64,000 nt of DNA from Flavisolibacter ginsenosidimutans (GTDB taxonomy: Bacteria; Bacteroidota; Bacteroidia; Chitinophagales; Chitinophagaceae), in the NCBI RefSeq assembly GCF_007970805.1, contig NZ_CP042433.1, positions 4,836,001-4,900,000 on the forward strand, read 5' to 3'. Of the stretch, positions 59,718-64,000 are shown piece by piece. Positions within the stretch are counted from its first letter, which is position 1. Every line of letters begins with the position of its first letter. The notes under the pieces were generated by a model that saw only the letters and a list, made by a program, of their open reading frames with translations, was not told the origin of the DNA and ran no database searches. The translations under genes and the position numbers were made by a program.

Positions 59718-59821
59718 AAAGTCGTTTTTGTTGCTTTTCTTTTTGCAAAGGACTTGCCAAAAATGAAAGGCATGAAAAACATTTATCTGACAAGCCTAAC
59801 AAACTAAAATCTAAAAGAACT

Positions 59822-60667
59822 TCACCATTGAATGTACCGTTGCCAGAACTCAGGCTCGTATTTGAACCAGGCATGGCAGCCAAAAGGCAATTGCTGCTTG
59901 TTTAACCGAAACAAATGTTCCGGGGCAATTTCAAAGGAGAATTGCGCGGCTTTTTCCACCGGCGGCAGTTTGAACGGATAATAAGACTCTTTTACTACCA
60001 GGCCCCAAAAAAGATCTTCATTGTAAAGAAAACGCTGTGCATGATAGGCGCCGTTGTTTCGCCAGCCAGTCAACGCACGAAGACATGCAACGGGCATTCG
60101 CGATACTTGTTTTAATGCGGGAAACCGCTTGTATTCTTCTACCAGCTGTCTAAAGGATTTGAAACGTTTTTTAGACGTCAGCACGCGGATAAAAGAATCC
60201 GTTTTACGCAAAGACAGGCCACCGTTTCCAACACCCGTTAATTCTCCTTTTGTTACGATGCCGTCGCGATTGTCAATCCAGGGTGCGCCAATGTAATCGT
60301 ACCCGGCTTTGCACCACTGCAGAAGTTCATCCGAGAAGACGTAAGCATCCAATTGATAAATGAGCAAGTGACTATAAGCGGCGAAGCGTTTGTAAAAATC
60401 CAACGACAGCAGCAGTTTGCTGTAACCATCAACGTTGGTAAAAAATACCGCATCAAAAATGTGCGTTGTCACGGCAATGTCTCTTGCTGAGAAATATTTA
60501 AGGTACTTCTGCCAATCAATCTTTTCCGGCCCAAACAAACCAATTGGGTGAGCGGCGAGGATAGTGACTAACTGGTCTAACGAGGCAAGTTCGGCAGAAT
60601 CTAAATCTTCAAAATCCTTGTAGACGGGTATAAGTATGAAGGGGGTAATATCTTTATTCGGTGTCAT
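59822..60667 (-). CDS. DUF5672-type glycosyltransferase-like protein
   Basis: 281 residues. A FILIPVYK start, LLIYQLDAYVFSDELLQWCKAGYDYIGAPWID and a GNGGLSLRK motif are the DUF5672 pattern, which lies close to sugar-transferring enzymes. The acceptor is unknown. ATG 60667. Confidence 0.8.
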   Translation of the reverse strand: MTPNKDITPFILIPVYKDFEDLDSAELASLDQLVTILAAHPIGLFGPEKIDWQKYLKYFSARDIAVTTHIFDAVFFTNVDGYSKLLLSLDFYKRFAAYSHLLIYQLDAYVFSDELLQWCKAGYDYIGAPWIDNRDGIVTKGELTGVGNGGLSLRKTDSFIRVLTSKKRFKSFRQLVEEYKRFPALKQVSRMPVACLRALTGWRNNGAYHAQRFLYNEDLFWGLVVKESYYPFKLPPVEKAAQFSFEIAPEHLFRLNKQQLPFGCHAWFKYEPEFWQRYIQW

Positions 60668-61078
60668 GTAGGTTTACTTTATGTTCACGATATACCAAAA
60701 CCGGCGTGCTTTATTTCAATACTTCGAATGGTCCGTTGCGCAACCTGCAAATTTTTCCGTTCGGAATTTTGCCGCGTACGAAAGCTGCAAACAAAAGACT
60801 TTCGCGCCGGTTAAGAAAAAGCTCCCGAAGGAGCTTTGAAAAATTTTCTGCAATTGTTGGCTTCACCCGAATAATCCGCCTCGGGCGGACCATACTCGCT
60901 GTCAAGGATACCGGGTTCTTCTACAGCAAGATTAACAGGTACGATAGGAAAATGGATTCCTAAAAGCTGTACGAAAATAGAAAAACAAATTCTTTGCGTC
61001 AAGATGCGCTTAAAAATTATTTAGAGCGCAATTCGTTGCTGACAGGAAGGCAACGTTATGCTGAATAGCGAACAGAAT
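60668..61078. other. Gene-poor stretch
   Basis: No convincing gene in either direction across about 410 bp. Short open frames on both strands overlap each other and lack start sites or conserved features. A small hairpin (AAAGCTCCCGAAGGAGCTTT, about 60820-60840) may terminate transcription. A second hairpin with GCGCTTAAAAATTATTTAGAGCGC-like arms lies near 61010. Confidence 0.5.
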
Positions 61079-61104
61079 GTACACGAGTGCGACGCAACGA
61101 AAGC
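61079..61104. repeat. 26-bp conserved word, copy 2
   Basis: Matches 28638-28663 with one mismatch. It lies 63 bp before the beta-CASP gene start, a position like that of copy 1 relative to its gene. Confidence 0.8.
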
Positions 61105-61166
61105 CCAATAGTAGCACTGTCGCTCAGTACACAATTATCGCCTAACTTAACGCTAAACTCTACAGT

Positions 61167-62570
61167 ATGAAGATTGCTTTTCACGGCGCGGCCCGCACGG
61201 TTACCGGCTCAAAACACTTACTAACGTTGAAGAACGGCAAAAAAATTCTGCTTGACTGCGGTATGTTTCAGGGCATGGGCAAGGACACGGATTTGCTCAA
61301 CCGCGACTTTGGTTTTGAACCGGCTGAAGTGGACGTGATGGTGCTTTCGCACGCACACATTGATCATACGGGCCTCATTCCGCGGTTGGTGAAGCAAGGT
61401 TTTACCGGGAAGATATTTTGCACCGATGCGACGAAGGAGTTGTCTGTGCTGTTGTTGCTCGATTCGGCACAAATTCAGGAAAGCGATGCGAAGTATCACA
61501 ATAAGGGTAGCAAAGCACAAGGCAAGCCGCTGATACAACCTCTATACACCATTGAAGATGCCAAGGCAAGCTTTGGACAATTTGTATCGCAGTTCTACAA
61601 CCAATGGTTTGCGGTAACCGATGGTGTGGAAGCAATGTTTACCGATGCGGGTCACATCATCGGCAGTGCCTGCGTGCACCTGCGCATCCTTGAAAACGGA
61701 ACGACCACACACCTTACTTTTAGCGGTGACGTGGGTCGTTATCGCGACGTGATTTTAAAATCGCCGGATGTTTTTCCGCAGGCCGATTACATCATCATGG
61801 AATCCACCTACGGCAACAGCTTGCACGAGAACATACAGTCGTCTGTTGACAACATTCTGGGTTGGATAGAAAGCACTTGCGTGCAGAAAAAAGGCAAGTT
61901 GATTATGCCGGCTTTCAGTTTGGGAAGAACGCAGGAGATTCTATACGGCTTAAACCAATTGTCGTTGGAAAACCGCTTGCCAAAACTGGACTATTTTCTG
62001 GACAGTCCGTTAAGCACTTCCATTACCGAAGTGGTAAAAAAGTACCCGCAATACTTTAACAAGACCATCCAAAAGGTTTTGCAAACCGATGATGATCCCT
62101 TTCAATTTGAGGGCTTGCGTTACATTGAAAGCGTAGAAGAATCGAAACTGCTCAACTATCGCAACGAACCCTGCGTGATCATCTCGGCAAGCGGCATGGC
62201 CGAAGCAGGCCGAGTGAAACACCACATCAGCAATAACGTTGAGAACAGCCGCAACGCCATTTTGATGACGGGTTACTGCGAACCGGCTTCGCTGGGTGCA
62301 CGTTTACTTTCTGGTGCAGAAGAGGTGAGCATTTTTGGTGTGCAACACGAAGTGCACGCAGAAATCGGCCAAATAAAAAGCATGAGTGCCCACGGCGATT
62401 ACGAAGATTTGAGTCAATGGCTAAGTTGCCAGGACAAGCAAAGCATCAAAAGACTTTTTTTGGTGCACGGCGAATACGACGTGCAGCAGGATTTCAAACG
62501 CTGGCTTGTAAAACGTGGTTTTGTGGACGTAGAAATTCCCGATCGCCACTTTGAAACCGGTCTTGCCTGA
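61167..62570 (+). CDS. MBL-fold RNA-metabolising exonuclease (beta-CASP)
   Basis: 467 residues. The metal motif HAHIDH (62-67) lies after GARTVTGSKHLL and DCGMFQG; the beta-CASP domain follows with SGMAEAGRVKHHIS and a C-terminal HGEYD. It resembles CPSF73/RNase J-like nucleases that process RNA. The substrate is unknown. The start is ATG 61167. Confidence 0.88.
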   Translation: MKIAFHGAARTVTGSKHLLTLKNGKKILLDCGMFQGMGKDTDLLNRDFGFEPAEVDVMVLSHAHIDHTGLIPRLVKQGFTGKIFCTDATKELSVLLLLDSAQIQESDAKYHNKGSKAQGKPLIQPLYTIEDAKASFGQFVSQFYNQWFAVTDGVEAMFTDAGHIIGSACVHLRILENGTTTHLTFSGDVGRYRDVILKSPDVFPQADYIIMESTYGNSLHENIQSSVDNILGWIESTCVQKKGKLIMPAFSLGRTQEILYGLNQLSLENRLPKLDYFLDSPLSTSITEVVKKYPQYFNKTIQKVLQTDDDPFQFEGLRYIESVEESKLLNYRNEPCVIISASGMAEAGRVKHHISNNVENSRNAILMTGYCEPASLGARLLSGAEEVSIFGVQHEVHAEIGQIKSMSAHGDYEDLSQWLSCQDKQSIKRLFLVHGEYDVQQDFKRWLVKRGFVDVEIPDRHFETGLA

Positions 62571-62687
62571 AGGCATCAAAGGCTTTGCTGCGCAAGGTTT
62601 TGCATCGCTTAACTTTCACATCTCCTTTGAAATTTCCGCACAGGTTTTGACGTATATAAAGGACAAAAAACAAAAGGAATTTGTACT

Positions 62688-63275
62688 ATGGGAAACATCT
62701 TCAAAACCTTTGGTGCTGCCGCTTTTTCAGGCCTGTTGCTGGCCGGTTGCGCAAGCACGGCACACGTGGAAAAAGACAAATCGGTTAACTTAAATAACTA
62801 CAAAACCTTTGCGTGGGTTGACACGAGGGAGAGCAAGAACGACACAGTAAAAACAAAAGTTTCCGATCTGACCGAGCGAACCATCAGAGACGCTGTAAAC
62901 GAAGAACTGGAAAAAGTGGGTTGGAAACAATCCAAAAAACCGGATGTTTTGCTAACCTATGATTTGCTGGTTGAAAGGGCCGTGAAAGAAGAAAACAACC
63001 CGGTTTATTCGCAACCCCTGACCCGGTATTATTACAACCCGTACAGCCGCCGCTGGATACCGGTTTATTATCCTTCAGAGTTTTTGGGTTATGACAGGGA
63101 CCGCCGGCCTGTGCGTGAGGGAACAATTACCATTCGTCTCATCGACGCAAAGAACGACAAAACGATCTGGCAGGGATGGACTACCGATGAAGTTGCCAGC
63201 CGCAATCTTACTGGCAAAGAAATCCGTAACGGCGTCAAGTCCATCTTCCGCAAGTTTGACGTTGCAAAAAATTAA
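62688..63275 (+). CDS. DUF4136-type lipoprotein
   Basis: 195 residues. Signal with lipobox LLAGC (Cys21). The mature part has KTFAWVDTRES, repeated LLTYDLLVE and TITIRLIDAKNDKTIWQGWT, the DUF4136 pattern. Function unknown. A terminator follows at 63296. Confidence 0.8.
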   Translation: MGNIFKTFGAAAFSGLLLAGCASTAHVEKDKSVNLNNYKTFAWVDTRESKNDTVKTKVSDLTERTIRDAVNEELEKVGWKQSKKPDVLLTYDLLVERAVKEENNPVYSQPLTRYYYNPYSRRWIPVYYPSEFLGYDRDRRPVREGTITIRLIDAKNDKTIWQGWTTDEVASRNLTGKEIRNGVKSIFRKFDVAKN

Positions 63276-63295
63276 ACCTTTCACAACTTGTTCAG

Positions 63296-63324
63296 AAGCC
63301 TCTTTAAAAAGAGGCTTTTTGTTT
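63296..63324 (+). terminator. Intrinsic terminator after the DUF4136 gene
   Basis: AAGCCTCTT with its complement, short A-rich loop, T-tract. Confidence 0.9.
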
Positions 63325-63331
63325 TAAAACT

Positions 63332-63363
63332 TTTGGCGGAAAAGAATGTTCCGCCTATTTTTG
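63332..63363 (+). promoter_or_regulatory. Promoter of tRNA-Glu (-33 TTTG, -7 TATTTTTG)
   Basis: TTTG at 63332-63335 and TATTTTTG at 63356-63363, 20-nt spacer, the best consensus match in the window. Within the spacer GGCGGAA (63335-63341) and TTCCGCC (63349-63355) form a perfect inverted repeat. Transcription starts just before the tRNA. Confidence 0.75.
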
Positions 63364-63380
63364 CCCTCCCGAAAACGGAA

Positions 63381-63452
63381 GCCGCGTTCGTCTAAGGGCT
63401 AGGACGCCTCCCTTTCACGGAGGTAATACGGGTTCGAATCCCGTACGCGGTA
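63381..63452 (+). tRNA. tRNA-Glu (anticodon UUC)
   Basis: Full cloverleaf: acceptor stem GCCGCGT with ACGCGGT (one G-U pair), anticodon stem CCTCC/GGAGG with loop CTTTCAC (anticodon TTC), TpsiC arm CGGGTTCGAATCCCG. No CCA is encoded, and the discriminator is A. Confidence 0.97.
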
Positions 63453-63455
63453 CGA

Positions 63456-63488
63456 AAAGCTCGCCTTTGTGGCGGGCTTTGTTTTTTC
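63456..63488 (+). terminator. Terminator after tRNA-Glu
   Basis: AAAGCTCGCC with its complement GGCGGGCTTT (one G-T pair), TTTGT loop, then GTTTTTT. Confidence 0.85.
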
Positions 63489-63489
63489 T

Positions 63490-64000
63490 GTCTTACCACT
63501 GTCTGCAGAACGAAAGTATTGAATCTAATCTTAGGTCAATCTTCGTGCAATATGGCACGCCAACATTTATCTCTACACTGCCGGTAAAAACGCTTTGCTG
63601 AATTACCCGGAAAAAACAAGGAAAACATTTGTTTTGTCACATAGCAGCCTTATTTTGTGCAGGACAGTTCAGGACGAGGAAGAAGGGTGATGCCGATAAT
63701 TTCAGTCTTGATTTTGTGCTGAAGCTATATGAAATGATTTCCTTTTAGTACCCCTTATAGCCTTGTAACTTCCCTGTGATGAATTTCGGTTGATGTAAAA
63801 TTTTTCGAAGATCCGTCTTCGTTTACGAAAACAAAGGCTTGCTACTCCTCTTTGTCTGCTTTCGGTAACGGTTGCTGTTCGAAAGGATTTTCAGGCTTGC
63901 GAATCTTCCAACATCTCCGGCTGCTTTGTTCTTATTGGGCTACGCCCTGCACGCACTCTTTGTCGTCGAACCGAGCGATTCGTTCTCTAAAAGAGTTCAT
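63490..64000. other. Gene-free stretch to the end of the window
   Basis: About 510 bp after tRNA-Glu with no open frame beyond short fragments and no RNA gene I can recognise. A reverse ATG at 63998-64000 opens only 22 codons. The region may hold an unrecognised RNA or the edge of an accessory element. Confidence 0.45.

Noticed and set aside
60661..60963. Forward ORF of 100 codons after the DUF5672 gene
   Set aside because: It overlaps a reverse ORF of equal quality, has no conserved feature and begins inside the divergent gene's start region.
63998..64000. Reverse ATG at the window edge as a gene start
   Set aside because: The frame stops after 22 codons, so there is no gene inside the window.

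Overview
The window is a stretch of chromosome from a Bacteroidota bacterium, most likely of the family Chitinophagaceae. The evidence is a type IX secretion C-terminal domain at the left edge, promoters of the Bacteroidota type (TAnnTTTG at -7) and weak Shine-Dalgarno usage. It also includes many small lipoproteins, a PorT-like barrel protein, an OmpA protein with TSP3 repeats, and an over-long SecA. The species cannot be named from the sequence. I saw no insertion sequence, prophage or CRISPR array.

Layout. 0-9 kb is an accessory-like region: secreted and lipoprotein genes, two MBL/BrkB-type proteins, an HNH protein and several very small charged or membrane ORFs. 9-23 kb holds housekeeping genes (ispD, mutS, a SpoU methyltransferase, ruvX, def, rluD, lipB). 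Among them are a RelE/ParE toxin-antitoxin pair coupled to a UbiA prenyltransferase, and an ECF sigma factor overlapping a membrane-anchored trypsin-like protease. 22.7-25.5 kb carries three tandem small lipoproteins and a DEAD-box helicase. 25.6-33.4 kb is an aromatic amino-acid operon: pheA, an aminotransferase, tyrA, DAHP synthase/chorismate mutase, aroB, aroA, aroC and a thiamine-binding-type protein. 33-42 kb has cell-wall enzymes (VanX-like dipeptidase, L,D-transpeptidase), OmpA, a hydroxyacyl-CoA dehydrogenase, EF-P and accB-accC. 42.8-46 kb is a lipid cluster (fatty acid hydroxylase, SDR, PhyH, sphingomyelin-synthase-like PAP2). 46-64 kb carries groES-groEL, lysA, scpB, atpG, secA, a GNAT, a beta-CASP nuclease, a DUF4136 lipoprotein and tRNA-Glu.

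The most striking regulatory object is directly upstream of pheA. A 24-codon ORF has eight Phe/Tyr codons among ten consecutive codons. It is followed by a strong intrinsic terminator ending at the pheA start, and a competing antiterminator pairing lies just after the aromatic codons. This is a textbook arrangement for ribosome-mediated attenuation of the whole aromatic operon.

A second theme is an unusual load of short palindromic elements between genes. Three copies of one roughly 125-bp element sit at three convergent gene junctions. Others are built of tandem 7-8 bp words, and arrays of such words also occur in frame inside aroA and lipB.
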